64,000 bases of DNA from Desulfocucumis palustris (GTDB taxonomy: Bacteria > Bacillota > Desulfotomaculia > Desulfotomaculales > Desulfocucumaceae), in contig NZ_BFAV01000073.1 in assembly GCF_002933875.1 (NCBI RefSeq), positions 81,234-145,233 on the forward strand, given 5' to 3'. The notes under the pieces are model-generated. The model saw only the letters and a list, made by a program, of their open reading frames with translations. It did no database searches and was not told the origin of the DNA. Position numbers and translations under genes: made by a program. Below are positions 43,132-51,910 of this stretch, in pieces; positions within the stretch are counted from its first letter, which is position 1; each line of letters opens with the position of its first letter.

Positions 43132-43529
43132 TCATCGGCCTTGTAGGGGTTTATTGATACCAGACCTTCAATAAACCTGAAATGCCGGGTGTTCAGAGTA
43201 AATAAAACCGCTTCATTCAGTATGGCAGTGGACGCGATTATTGCGTCCATGGGATCAAGCCCGTGAGATGCACGGTATGTGGACAGTAATTTTCCGGATG
43301 CGGCGGCTATCCGCCCGTCCACGGGGATATGTTCGAAAATTTCAAGAAGACTTTTTATGGTGGCAATTCTTTTCTGGTTTAGTCTTGGCGCCGCAAAAAG
43401 TTCCATGACGGTTATTGTTGAAATAAGTCCGTCAAAATTACCGTTTTCAATTTCCTTTAGTTGTTTTGTTGCCTGTGGCGCGTTCCGAAGGTGGTCAATA
43501 ATAATGTTGGTATCAATCACGACCTTCAA
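43128..43529 (-). CDS. vapC: PIN-domain toxin (VapC type)
   Basis: 133 residues from TTG 43529, which follows GGAGGT. VVIDTNIIIDHLRN, TVMELFAAPR and HGLDPMDAIIASTA supply the acidic residues of the PIN nuclease site; VLFTLNTRHF is the last conserved block. VapC enzymes cleave tRNA or rRNA. The gene overlaps the antitoxin by 17 bp and its tail overlaps the spoIIP stop by four bases, convergent. Confidence 0.9.
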   Translation of the reverse strand: MKVVIDTNIIIDHLRNAPQATKQLKEIENGNFDGLISTITVMELFAAPRLNQKRIATIKSLLEIFEHIPVDGRIAAASGKLLSTYRASHGLDPMDAIIASTAILNEAVLFTLNTRHFRFIEGLVSINPYKADD

Positions 43530-43791
43530 GGTTATCCAACCTCCTGCCGGAATCCTTGCGCAAACTCTCAACGTAGTTCATTCCATCAATGTCTAAATCG
43601 GATAGTATACCTGCCGATTGATCTACAATTCCTTTCTTAACTCTGTCTCTTTTACCTGTTTTAAAAACCAGCTTTCCGTCTTCTTCTATATTGCCTAGAA
43701 GAATATCTCCCTCTTTAATATTTAATTTTTTTCTGGCGTTAACCGGTATTACCACCTGTCCCCTGGATGATACAACAACAGTAAAGTTCAT
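43513..43791 (-). CDS. vapB: AbrB/SpoVT-fold antitoxin of a VapBC-type pair
   Basis: 92 residues. VVVSSRGQVVIPVNARKKLNI is the swapped-hairpin AbrB DNA-binding fold; the C-terminal part after GIVDQSAGILSDL should bind the toxin. It is upstream of and overlaps the PIN gene. An AT-rich region of 180 bp precedes it and probably holds the promoter. Confidence 0.88.
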   Translation of the reverse strand: MNFTVVVSSRGQVVIPVNARKKLNIKEGDILLGNIEEDGKLVFKTGKRDRVKKGIVDQSAGILSDLDIDGMNYVESLRKDSGRRLDNLEGRD

Positions 43792-43982
43792 AATCTTACC
43801 TCGCTTATAAATCTTATATTACTTATTATTTTTATTCTAAAATTTGTGCCATTTAATGTCAATAAGGTTTTTTTGCTTAATTCCGCCGTGCGTCAACAGG
43901 GGATAACAAATGCAGAGTGTTAAAAAGGTATAAAATTAGCTTCCGGGGATAATATTGGTAATAGTTACGGAGGTAAATGAAT

Positions 43983-44333
43983 TTGTCCGCTACTAAATTG
44001 AGCTTTCCGGTTATTCTGGGCTTTTTTCTGGGCTTTGTGCTTTTTGGGGTGCAGGTGTCCCTGGACGGCGTGAACAACGCGGTGGCGCCTGAAAACCCGT
44101 ACAAATTGTGTTCTGTCCGGTCCGTGGGAGCGGGGGAATTGGACGTTGTGCTGCTGGGAAGGCCGGTTCGTTTAACCCTGCCGGTGCCGGGAAGCAAGGA
44201 ATGCCTCCGGTATATGGAGGAGGGTATAAAGAAATTGAGTTCCCTGTCGGAGGACCTCAGGGCGAAAGGAGACAGGCTTTGGCGCACGGCGGAGGAGTAT
44301 TGCCGCCGGAAAATTATATTTGACGGCAGTTGA
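43983..44333 (+). CDS. Small membrane-anchored protein of unknown function between spoIIP and lepA
   Basis: About 116 residues. One N-terminal transmembrane helix (FPVILGFFLGFVLFGVQ), then an extracytoplasmic soluble part with two cysteines (KLCSVRS; SKECLRY; AEEYC). GGAGG at 43969-43973 fits TTG 43983 better than ATG 43977. Small proteins occupy this position in related Clostridia, so a sporulation or envelope role is plausible, but I know no function. Confidence 0.75.
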   Translation: MSATKLSFPVILGFFLGFVLFGVQVSLDGVNNAVAPENPYKLCSVRSVGAGELDVVLLGRPVRLTLPVPGSKECLRYMEEGIKKLSSLSEDLRAKGDRLWRTAEEYCRRKIIFDGS

Positions 44334-44352
44334 TTTAGGGATAAAGCGTGCC

Positions 44353-44381
44353 AATCCTGTTAAAGCAGGATTAATTTTTTT
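44353..44381 (+). terminator. Intrinsic terminator after the small membrane-protein gene
   Basis: AATCCTG (44353-44359), loop TTAAAG, CAGGATT (44366-44372), followed by seven T at 44375-44381. Confidence 0.85.
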
Positions 44382-44399
44382 GCCCCCTGATTCAAGCTG

Positions 44400-44429
44400 T
44401 TGATAATAGAAATCAATTAATGTTATAAT
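44400..44429 (+). promoter_or_regulatory. Promoter of lepA
   Basis: TTGATA (44400-44405), 18 bp, TATAAT (44424-44429), about 45 bp before the lepA start. Sits right behind a terminator, so lepA starts a new transcript. Confidence 0.75.
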
Positions 44430-44474
44430 ATCTCGTTAGTGAAAAACGGCTTATTTAGGAGGCTGGAGGCTGTT

Positions 44475-46286
44475 TTGGTTAACAGGCAGGAGCATATACG
44501 CAACTTTTGCATAATCGCCCACATAGACCACGGCAAGTCCACCCTGGCGGACAGAATACTGGAATACACCGGCGCTTTAAGCCAGCGGGAAATGACCGAC
44601 CAGGTGCTTGACAAAATGGACCTGGAGCGGGAACGGGGCATTACCATAAAAATGCAGGCCGTGAGATTGAATTACAGGGCCAGGGACGGCAAGGAATACC
44701 AGTTGAACCTTATTGACACCCCGGGGCACGTGGATTTCACCTACGAGGTTTCCCGCAGCCTGGCTGCCTGCGAGGGGGCCCTGCTGGTGGTGGATGCGGC
44801 TCAGGGTATAGAGGCCCAAACCCTGGCCAATGTTTATATGGCCATTGAGAACAATCTGGAAATAATCCCGGTGATAAACAAGATAGATCTCCCCAGTGCG
44901 GAACCCGAGAGGGTCAAAAAGGAAATAGAGGATGTTATCGGGCTTGACGCCTCCGAAGCCGTGCTGGTTTCAGCCAAAATGGGCACCGGGGTTGAAGAGG
45001 TGCTGGAGGAGATAGTCAAAAAAATTCCACCCCCTTCCGGGGACCGGGAGGCCCCCCTGCAGGCCCTTATATTTGATTCCCATTACGACTCCTACAAGGG
45101 GGTCATAGCTTATGTGCGGGTAATTCACGGCAGCCTGGAAAAAGGCACCCGCATAAGGATGATGGCCACGGAGAGGGAATTTGAACTGAACGAGGTGGGG
45201 GTTTTCCGTCCCTCCATGGCCACGGTGGAAGGCCTGAAGGTCGGCGAGGTGGGCTTCCTGGCGGCCAGTATTAAAAATGTGAAGGACTGCCGGGTGGGTG
45301 ACACCGTAACTGACGCCGACAATCCCGCCCCCCGGCCCCTGCCGGGCTACCGCAAGGTGACCCCGATGGTTTACTGCGGCCTTTATCCCATAGACAACGT
45401 TCAGTATGATGATTTAAGGGATGCCCTGGAAAAACTGAAGCTTAACGACGCCTCCCTGGTGTTCGAGCCGGAAACCTCCGAGGCCCTGGGGTTCGGATTT
45501 CGCTGCGGCTTCCTGGGGCTGCTGCACATGGAGATTATCCAGGAAAGGCTGGAAAGGGAGTACAGGCTGGATCTTATTACCACCGCTCCCAGCGTGGTGT
45601 ACCGTATAACCACCACCGCCAGGGAAACCCTGGAGATTGACAACCCCACCAAAATGCCTCCCCAGGGTAAAATAGAAATTATGGAGGAGCCCTTTGTCAA
45701 AGCCACCATTATGGTGCCGAAGGATTACGTGGGGACTGTTATGGACCTTTCCCAGGAGCGCCGGGGAATATTTAAAAATATGGAGTACATGGGGGAAAAC
45801 AGGGTTATGCTGACCTATGATCTCCCCTTAAGTGAAATTATATTCGACTTTTTCGACCAGCTAAAGTCGCGCACCAAGGGGTACGCCTCCCTGGACTATG
45901 AGCTGATAGGCTACCGGGAGAGCAAGCTGGTGAAGCTTGACATTATGATTAACGGTGATCCCCTGGACGCGCTGACCTGCATAGTTCACCAGGAGAAAGC
46001 CTATTACCGGGGCCGCCAGCTGGTGGAGAAACTGAGAAGCCTGATACCCCGCCAGCTGTTCGATGTGCCGGTTCAGGCAGCCATCGGCAACAAAATTATT
46101 TCCCGGGAAACCATCAAAGCCCGGCGCAAGGATGTTCTGGCCAAATGTTACGGCGGTGATATCACCAGGAAGCGCAAGCTTTTAGAAAAGCAAAAAGAGG
46201 GGAAAAAGCGCATGAAACAGGTTGGCAGCGTGGAAATTCCCCAGGAGGCCTTCATGGCGGTACTTAGCATCGACGACAATAAATAG
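44475..46286 (+). CDS. lepA: Elongation factor 4 (LepA)
   Basis: 603 residues from TTG 44475, which follows GGAGG; the earlier GTG 44439 would add 12 residues not seen in the family. GTPase motifs [29 protein letters not shown] and NKIDLP; LepA-specific C-terminal domain ending [20 protein letters not shown]. LepA binds ribosomes and influences initiation or back-translocation. Confidence 0.97.
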   Translation: MVNRQEHIRNFCIIAHIDHGKSTLADRILEYTGALSQREMTDQVLDKMDLERERGITIKMQAVRLNYRARDGKEYQLNLIDTPGHVDFTYEVSRSLAACEGALLVVDAAQGIEAQTLANVYMAIENNLEIIPVINKIDLPSAEPERVKKEIEDVIGLDASEAVLVSAKMGTGVEEVLEEIVKKIPPPSGDREAPLQALIFDSHYDSYKGVIAYVRVIHGSLEKGTRIRMMATEREFELNEVGVFRPSMATVEGLKVGEVGFLAASIKNVKDCRVGDTVTDADNPAPRPLPGYRKVTPMVYCGLYPIDNVQYDDLRDALEKLKLNDASLVFEPETSEALGFGFRCGFLGLLHMEIIQERLEREYRLDLITTAPSVVYRITTTARETLEIDNPTKMPPQGKIEIMEEPFVKATIMVPKDYVGTVMDLSQERRGIFKNMEYMGENRVMLTYDLPLSEIIFDFFDQLKSRTKGYASLDYELIGYRESKLVKLDIMINGDPLDALTCIVHQEKAYYRGRQLVEKLRSLIPRQLFDVPVQAAIGNKIISRETIKARRKDVLAKCYGGDITRKRKLLEKQKEGKKRMKQVGSVEIPQEAFMAVLSIDDNK

Positions 46287-46344
46287 GGAGCTTGGGTCAT
46301 TCCACCCGGATATTTAACATTAAATAAGGGATAGGGGTATTTCC

Positions 46345-46563
46345 ATGAGCTGTTACCTGCGTCATCTCGGCCCTGTACTGGACCGGGCCGGGATTGAGCT
46401 GAAAGACAAAAAAATCCGGAAGTCGGTGGATCTTTCAATCAGGGAAATAGTGGGGGTTAAGGAAGGGCATTGCCCCGAGGTTTGGAAAGCGGTCAAGGAG
46501 TGGCTTAAGGATCCCGCCCTGGAGCAGAAGCTTATTACGGAACTTGCTGGCAGGAAACCTTAG
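46345..46563 (+). CDS. Small conserved-looking protein between lepA and hemW, unknown
   Basis: 72 residues: MSCYLRHLGPVLDRAGIEL, then KKIRKSVDLSIREIVGVK, VWKAVKEWLKDPALEQKLI. Compact, charged, helical, no membrane segment. The weak site GGATAGGGG precedes the ATG. Position is between two widely linked genes, and the codon pattern is coding-like, but I recognise no family. Confidence 0.65.
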   Translation: MSCYLRHLGPVLDRAGIELKDKKIRKSVDLSIREIVGVKEGHCPEVWKAVKEWLKDPALEQKLITELAGRKP

Positions 46564-46659
46564 ACCGTCCTTTCAGGCCCGGCGTGCATGTTTAATTTTC
46601 ATAACCAATTGTGTTAGGGTTAAAAACTATTAATAATTGATTTAATTGCGCATTAAGGC

Positions 46660-46687
46660 AGCCTGACTAAAAAAGGCTCCTTTTTTT
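46660..46687 (+). terminator. Terminator-like hairpin just before hemW
   Basis: AGCCT (46660-46664) pairs with AGGCT (46674-46678), followed by CC and seven T. Weak five-bp stem. HemW starts 16 bases later, with GGAGGTG in between. Confidence 0.5.
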
Positions 46688-46702
46688 ATAGGAGGTGAAA
46701 AC

Positions 46703-47839
46703 ATGCCGGTGGGTTTGTATGTGCATGTCCCGTTTTGCCTGAAAAAGTGCGATTACTGCGATTTTGTCTCTTTTACAGCTCACAGGGATGGAATAAATCA
46801 GTACCTTTCTTCCCTGGCCGGGGAAATCTCCCTCTATTCCGATACTCTGTCCGGAGAGGAAAAACAGGTTGCTACCTTATATATAGGAGGCGGAACGCCA
46901 ACTTGTCTTGAAACCGCCGGACTTGCAAATATAATTGAGACTATAGCGCTGCATTTTGACCTGTCCGCCTGCGGGGAAATAACCGTGGAGGCCAATCCCG
47001 GCACCGTCGGTTTGGAAAAATTAAGGACCCTGCGCCGCCTGGGGGTCAACCGGATAAGTATCGGGGTGCAGTCATGCAGCGACAAACACTTGAGAAACCT
47101 GGGCAGGGTGCATAATTTCCGGGAGGCCGTGGAGGCGGTCACTGCAGCGGGTGAGGCCGGTTTTGAAAATATAGGCGTGGATTTGATTTACGGATTGCCG
47201 GGGCAAACCGCCGGGGAGTGGAGGGAGTGCCTGGAAACAGTGTCCTGTTTGGGGCTCAGGCATATTTCCGCTTATAGTTTGCAGATTGAACAGGGCACCC
47301 CCATAGCAGGGCGGATAGCCGCTGGTGAATTAAATCCCTGCGATGAGGACGTGGAGGCCGGGATGTTTTCAGATACCATTAAAGTATTAAAGGATAAAGG
47401 TTACCGCCACTACGAAATATCCAATTTCGCCCTGCCCGGCAGGGAGTGCCTGCATAACCAAATCTACTGGAGGAATCAACCCTATCTGGGCCTGGGACCG
47501 GCCGCGCACTCCTATTTCAGGGGGGCCAGATATGCCAACCCCTCAGCCTTGGAGGAATACAATTCCGCTATCGCCGCCGGGAGACCGGCTTTTATCGACG
47601 CGCAAACAGTTTCCCCGGAGACGGAAATGTCCGAAACAGTCTTTCTGGGGCTGAGGCTGATTGAAGGGCTGGACCTGAAGGGTTTTTCACAGCGTTTCGG
47701 CAAAAAAATAGAGGATGTTTACGGTGGGCGGATCCGGGGGCTGGTAAGGGACGGGCTTTTGGAATACGCCGGGGGCTTTTTGCGGCTGACTGAAAGGGGT
47801 ATGGAACTGGGAAACAGGGTTTTTTCCGAATTTGTTTAA
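46703..47839 (+). CDS. hemW: HemW, radical SAM heme chaperone
   Basis: 378 residues. CLKKCDYCDF holds the radical SAM cluster cysteines (CxxxCxxC) followed by DF, as in HemW and unlike HemN (which has a fourth cysteine). GGGTPT, EANPGT, NRISIGVQSC and LIYGLPGQT are further family motifs. HemW transfers heme into respiratory proteins; it is often mis-named coproporphyrinogen oxidase. GGAGGTG precedes the ATG. Confidence 0.93.
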   Translation: MPVGLYVHVPFCLKKCDYCDFVSFTAHRDGINQYLSSLAGEISLYSDTLSGEEKQVATLYIGGGTPTCLETAGLANIIETIALHFDLSACGEITVEANPGTVGLEKLRTLRRLGVNRISIGVQSCSDKHLRNLGRVHNFREAVEAVTAAGEAGFENIGVDLIYGLPGQTAGEWRECLETVSCLGLRHISAYSLQIEQGTPIAGRIAAGELNPCDEDVEAGMFSDTIKVLKDKGYRHYEISNFALPGRECLHNQIYWRNQPYLGLGPAAHSYFRGARYANPSALEEYNSAIAAGRPAFIDAQTVSPETEMSETVFLGLRLIEGLDLKGFSQRFGKKIEDVYGGRIRGLVRDGLLEYAGGFLRLTERGMELGNRVFSEFV

Positions 47840-47938
47840 CGAGTAAAGGGTTAAGCCGCCCAACCGGACGGCTGCCACGTGCAACGCTCAATACTCCGGG
47901 GGCGGCTTCCTGCCGGAAAAGGTTCTGTCTTGCAATAG

Positions 47939-48067
47939 TTAGGATACTGCCCTGACTTTGAAATAGTCCAGCAAGCACTTCAAACACAGCTTAATACCGT
48001 CTTCCACCGTGCCCGCGGCATCCTGACCGCTGATGTGCTTCCCGCACTTATTGCATTTGTCGCCCAC
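47939..48067 (-). CDS. 42-residue zinc-ribbon protein
   Basis: Read on the minus strand from GTG 48067 with GGGAGGG seven bases before it. The product has two cysteine pairs, CNKC and CLKC, 23 residues apart, in GDKCNKCGKHISGQDAAG and EDGIKLCLKCLLDYF. This four-cysteine spacing is that of a zinc ribbon. Too short for common gene finders and unrelated to both flanking strands. Possibly a ribosome- or transcription-associated zinc protein; no family recognised. Stop TAA at 47939-47941. Confidence 0.7.
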   Translation of the reverse strand: MGDKCNKCGKHISGQDAAGTVEDGIKLCLKCLLDYFKVRAVS

Positions 48068-48456
48068 GCCAATCCCTCCCTGGGTGTTTTTATATATATT
48101 TTAATAAGAGAGAACACAGTTATATATTAATTTCCGGCATAATGAACAATAATGGGGGTAGGCTGAGAGCCTGGCACCTGTATGCAATAAACAATCCACC
48201 GGCTTTTATATATCCCCGTTCAGCAACAAAAATAAGGCTATTGTGTCCCATATCCTGTATACATTTTACAGGGGATTGTCGGCCCGGCTGTCCACCGGGG
48301 ATAAACTGCCATTATATACCTCCAGTGATGAAAAATAATCCTCTCCAAAGCCGGGACAACAATATTTCCGCTTTTAAAAGGAACAGAATAAGGAAATGCT
48401 TTTTATATATGTTTTTTAAGGACCGGCAGGCCTGTTGTCCGATCTTCCTTCACATC
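48068..48456. other. Long gene-free region upstream of the hrcA promoter
   Basis: About 390 bases. AT-rich at 48080-48150, mixed sequence after. GGCTGAGAGCCTGGCACCTG at 48161-48180 resembles the first part of a TPP riboswitch but the rest is absent. No convincing gene was found on either strand. Confidence 0.5.
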
Positions 48457-48485
48457 TTGACAAATATTACTGCCGGTGATATTTT
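48457..48485 (+). promoter_or_regulatory. Promoter of the hrcA heat-shock operon
   Basis: TTGACA (48457-48462), 17 bp, TATTTT (48480-48485). The CIRCE operator begins 13 bases downstream, within the first transcribed bases. Confidence 0.8.
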
Positions 48486-48498
48486 TTAACGTAGAGGG

Positions 48499-48525
48499 TT
48501 GGCACTCGACGGCATAGAGTGCTAA
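48499..48525 (+). promoter_or_regulatory. CIRCE element (HrcA operator)
   Basis: TTGGCACTC (48499-48507), nine-base spacer, GAGTGCTAA (48517-48525). One mismatch (G for A at the third base) from the consensus TTAGCACTC-N9-GAGTGCTAA. HrcA binding here should repress the entire hrcA-chaperonin-grpE-dnaK run. Confidence 0.95.
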
Positions 48526-48544
48526 CAAAGGGGTGAGTCCTTAT

Positions 48545-49588
48545 ATGAAAATGGATGCCCGCAAACAACAGGTTTTATTGGCACTGATAACAGACTTTAT
48601 TGCCACCGCGGAGCCGGTGGGTTCCAGGACCATAGCCCGTAAATATACGCTTGGGGTGAGCCCTGCCACTATTCGTAACGAAATGGCTGATTTGGAGGAA
48701 ATGGGTTTCATCGAACAGCCTCACACATCCGCCGGAAGGGTACCCTCTCATAAAGGGTACCGTTATTATGTGGACTTTTTAATGAAGAAGCATGATCTTT
48801 CCAGGCAGGAAGAGGAATTGATCAGCCAGGGCTATAAGGAAAAGGTCAGGGATGTGGGCCATGTGATCCATCTTACCGGAGGCCTTTTATCCCAGATAAC
48901 CAGCTATGCCGCCGTGGTGGTCACCCCGAAGCCCATAGCGGGTTCACTTAAACATGTGCAGATGATACTTATGAATCCCGGCAGGGCCATGGTGGTGGTG
49001 GTAATGAACACCGGGGCTGTGCACCACCGGATCATTGAAGTTGCCGAGGGTATAACCCAGACGGACCTGGATACCATTTCCCAGGTTTTTAACGCCAAGC
49101 TTCAGGGGCAAAACATGGACACCATCAAGCTAACCCTGATCAAGGAGATATATTTTGAACTGTCCAAACATAGAAACATACTGGATCTGGCAATGTTCCT
49201 GATAAACGACAGCCTCACCCTGGAGGGGGAGGAAAAGATATATCTGGGAGGAGTATTCAATATACTCAACCAGCCTGAGTTTAACAACGTGGATAAGGTA
49301 AAAACCCTGTTAAGCCTGCTGGAGCAGGAGGATTTGCTCTGCAGCCTGCTGGAAAGGAATACCGAGCCCGAAGGAGTGACCGTACTTATCGGCGATGAGA
49401 TAAAAAGGGATGAAATGAAGGAGTGCAGTATTGTTACCGCCAGCTATAATTTTAACGGCATACCCCTGGGAAGCATAGGCGTTTTAGGCCCCACCAGAAT
49501 GGACTACGCCCGGGTGGTAAGCGTTGTGGAGTGCATGACCAGAAATCTCAACGAAGCGCTGGAAAAGCTTTCCCGGGGCTGGAAGTAA
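48545..49588 (+). CDS. hrcA: Heat-inducible transcription repressor HrcA
   Basis: 347 residues from ATG 48545 with AAAGGGGTG upstream. Winged helix with TLGVSPATIRNEMADLEEMGF and PHTSAGRVPSHKGYRYYVD, then GAF-like and dimerisation parts ending SIGVLGPTRMDYARVVSVVE. It represses through CIRCE and its activity normally depends on GroE folding. Here the downstream chaperonin is not GroEL, which may alter the feedback (see findings). Confidence 0.96.
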   Translation: MKMDARKQQVLLALITDFIATAEPVGSRTIARKYTLGVSPATIRNEMADLEEMGFIEQPHTSAGRVPSHKGYRYYVDFLMKKHDLSRQEEELISQGYKEKVRDVGHVIHLTGGLLSQITSYAAVVVTPKPIAGSLKHVQMILMNPGRAMVVVVMNTGAVHHRIIEVAEGITQTDLDTISQVFNAKLQGQNMDTIKLTLIKEIYFELSKHRNILDLAMFLINDSLTLEGEEKIYLGGVFNILNQPEFNNVDKVKTLLSLLEQEDLLCSLLERNTEPEGVTVLIGDEIKRDEMKECSIVTASYNFNGIPLGSIGVLGPTRMDYARVVSVVECMTRNLNEALEKLSRGWK

Positions 49589-49621
49589 CATTGGAAGTAA
49601 TTTTAAGGGGGATACCATCCG

Positions 49622-51181
49622 TTGAGCTTAAAACAACAGGCAAGTACCGGAGCCGAAGTCGATGAGAGAATGGCTGCGCTGGTGACCAACGCCAACGCCA
49701 TCAGGGCCATATCCTCCGCGGTGGAGGGCACCCTTGGCCCCAAAGGGCTGGATACCATGCTGGTGGACCAGTTCGGGGAAGTGGTAATCACCAATGACGG
49801 AGTTACCATTTTGACCATGATGGAGGCAAATCATCCCGCCGCCAGGATGTTGATAAATATAGCCAAGGCCCAGCAGGAGGAAATTGGTGACGGTACCACC
49901 ACGGCCACGGTGATGGCCGGGGCGCTGGTGGGCACAGGTGTGGACCAGGTGGCCCGGGGGGTCCCGGTGGCCCGGGTTATCGAGGGTTTAAGGGCGGGGA
50001 TCAAAAGGGGCCTGCAGGCTGTTGAGGAGCATTCCAGGCCGGTGGCGGGTATGGACGACCAGCTCTTAAGAAAGGTGGCCCTGGTGGCCGGACGGGAGCA
50101 CGAGGATATTGCGGACCTGGTGGTGCGGGCGGCAGCCCTTATAGGCGGGGAAAAGCTCAACGACCGCACCTTTAAGCTGTCGGATACGGTGACTGCCGAG
50201 GAGGGCGCGGATAACCAGGTTTTCATGGGGGTAATAATTAATAAGGAGAAAATGAACCGCCATATGCCCGGAGAACTTGAGCAGCCGGCGGTATTGATAA
50301 TAGATGACGCCCTTGAGCCGGAGGAAATTGAAGAGGAGGCCCTGGCTACGGAAGCGGGCTTTGCCAGGTATCTGGAACTGCAGGCCGGGCATAAAGAAGG
50401 AATTCAGAAAATCATCGATCTGGGCGTGGGATTGGTGCTGGCTGACAGGGGGGTCGACGACACCGCGGAGGAAATGCTTACCGACGCCGGAATAGTGGTG
50501 GTTCAGAGGGTGGCCTCCAGGGAACTGCGCAAGGCTGCCGAGCATACCGGGGCCAGGATGATTAAGCGCACGGGACTGAAGAAGGATGCCGGGTCGCTGA
50601 GGCAATGTCTGGGTAAAGCAGCCAGGGCGTATAACGACGAGAAACTTGAACAGGTCTGGGTGCTGGGAGGAACCGGCAAGCCAATGGCCACCGTGCTGGT
50701 GGGGGCCGCCACCGCGGAGGTGGTGGGCGAGCGCGAGCGTATAGCCAGGGATGCCGCCTCGGCGGTTCAGGCAGCCGTCAAGGGCGGTGTGGTTCCCGGC
50801 GGGGGAGCCGTGGAACTGGCCGCGGTCCGGGATGTTGAGAGAATAAGGGCGGGCATGAAGGGAATGGCCGCCTACGGCGTGGACTGTGTTATTGAGGCAC
50901 TTAAAAGGCCGATGGCCCAGATAGTGGCCAACGCCGGCTTCAATCCCCTGGAAAAGTTGGGTGACGTGCTGGCCGCCCAGGTGGAGGAAGGCAAGCCTTC
51001 CCTGGCCGTGGACTGCGACACCGGAGAGGTTTGTGATATGTATGAACTGGGAGTGGTTGATCCCACCCTGGTAAAAACCCATGCCTTAAAGGCCGCGGGT
51101 GAAATAGCCGAGGCCATTTTGAGAATTGACACCATAATAAAAAAGCGCGAGGAGAAAAAAGAAAACCTAAAAGAGTTATAG
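49622..51181 (+). CDS. Group III (thermosome-like) bacterial chaperonin
   Basis: 519 residues starting at TTG 49622 after GGGGGAT. VEGTLGPKGLDTMLVD, VITNDGVTILTMMEANHPAA and EEIGDGTTTATVMAGAL are the nucleotide-binding motifs of archaeal-type chaperonins (GDGTT phosphate loop, NDG). VVPGGGAVELAA and VDPTLVKTHALKAAGEIAEA are the matching C-terminal motifs. Unlike GroEL there is no GGM tail and the substrate-binding middle part reads as a thermosome apical domain with lid. Such group III chaperonins are known from a few anaerobic Firmicutes (first studied in Carboxydothermus hydrogenoformans) and lie in the dnaK operon. It should form double rings that close with a built-in lid, needing no GroES. 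Confidence 0.94.
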   Translation: MSLKQQASTGAEVDERMAALVTNANAIRAISSAVEGTLGPKGLDTMLVDQFGEVVITNDGVTILTMMEANHPAARMLINIAKAQQEEIGDGTTTATVMAGALVGTGVDQVARGVPVARVIEGLRAGIKRGLQAVEEHSRPVAGMDDQLLRKVALVAGREHEDIADLVVRAAALIGGEKLNDRTFKLSDTVTAEEGADNQVFMGVIINKEKMNRHMPGELEQPAVLIIDDALEPEEIEEEALATEAGFARYLELQAGHKEGIQKIIDLGVGLVLADRGVDDTAEEMLTDAGIVVVQRVASRELRKAAEHTGARMIKRTGLKKDAGSLRQCLGKAARAYNDEKLEQVWVLGGTGKPMATVLVGAATAEVVGERERIARDAASAVQAAVKGGVVPGGGAVELAAVRDVERIRAGMKGMAAYGVDCVIEALKRPMAQIVANAGFNPLEKLGDVLAAQVEEGKPSLAVDCDTGEVCDMYELGVVDPTLVKTHALKAAGEIAEAILRIDTIIKKREEKKENLKEL

Positions 51182-51244
51182 CCGGGCGAAGGCTCTAGGA
51201 GCGCCCTCCGGGGCAACCTTTTAACCATAAGGGGTGATTATTTC

Positions 51245-51862
51245 ATGGCTGTTGATGAGAAATTCCAGGTAAACCATAATAAGCCGGAAGCGGATGAGAG
51301 CGTGGCTGAACAGGCGGAAAGCGAAGTTTTGGCAAATGACGGGGAAAACACCTGTGCCGGCCCGGGAGAGCATACGGCCTCCGGGCCTGAAGAAATGCCG
51401 GGGGAAGAGAGCCCGAGGGAGCTTGCAGAAAAGGAAAAGGCCAGGGCGGAGGAATATTACGACCGCCTGGTAAGGCTCCAGGCCGATTTTGAAAATTTCC
51501 GGCGCAGGACCCAAAAGGAAAAGGAAGACTTCTACAAATACGCGTCCGAGCAGTTGATAGTGGCGCTTTTGCCTGTTCTGGACAATTTTCAGAGGGCACT
51601 GGAGGTTAAGGACGATGACCCCCGCAAGGTTGTGGAGGGTGTGGAGATGATTTACAGGCAGATTGAGGATGTGCTGCGGAAGGAAGGTCTGGAGAGAATT
51701 GCGGCCCGGGGCGAGCAGTTCGATCCCGCCAGGCATGAGGCGGTAATGCAGGAACCTGCCGGTGAGAACCCGGACAATACCGTTACCCAGGAATTCAGGT
51801 GCGGTTATTGCCTGAAAGGCAAGGTGATCCGTCCGGCCATGGTCAAGGTGGCAAAAGTTTGA
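51245..51862 (+). CDS. grpE: Nucleotide exchange factor GrpE
   Basis: 205 residues. Acidic N-terminal tail, a long coiled coil (LAEKEKARAEEYYDRLVRLQ), ADFENFRRRTQKEKE, and the beta-wing ending VTQEFRCGYCLKGKVIRPAM and VKVAK. The two cysteines in CGYC near the C-terminus are unusual but not unique. Drives ADP release from DnaK. 63 bases after the chaperonin gene. Confidence 0.95.
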   Translation: MAVDEKFQVNHNKPEADESVAEQAESEVLANDGENTCAGPGEHTASGPEEMPGEESPRELAEKEKARAEEYYDRLVRLQADFENFRRRTQKEKEDFYKYASEQLIVALLPVLDNFQRALEVKDDDPRKVVEGVEMIYRQIEDVLRKEGLERIAARGEQFDPARHEAVMQEPAGENPDNTVTQEFRCGYCLKGKVIRPAMVKVAKV

Positions 51863-51910
51863 ATTGGGTTAATATATTTAAAGATGGAATAATTTAGGGG
51901 GTATAGTGAA

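Noticed and set aside
46703..47839. Coproporphyrinogen III oxidase (HemN) name for the radical SAM gene
   Set aside because: The fourth cysteine of the HemN motif is missing (CxxxCxxCDF), and the neighbours are those of HemW.
48161..48190. TPP-riboswitch-like string GGCTGAGAG upstream of hrcA
   Set aside because: Only the first conserved motif is present; the second (ACCTGAT...GTAATGCC) is absent and the downstream genes have no link to thiamine.
50066..51082. Minus-strand 338-codon frame inside the chaperonin gene
   Set aside because: Shadow of a conserved gene with no ribosome site and a low-complexity His/Gly-rich product.
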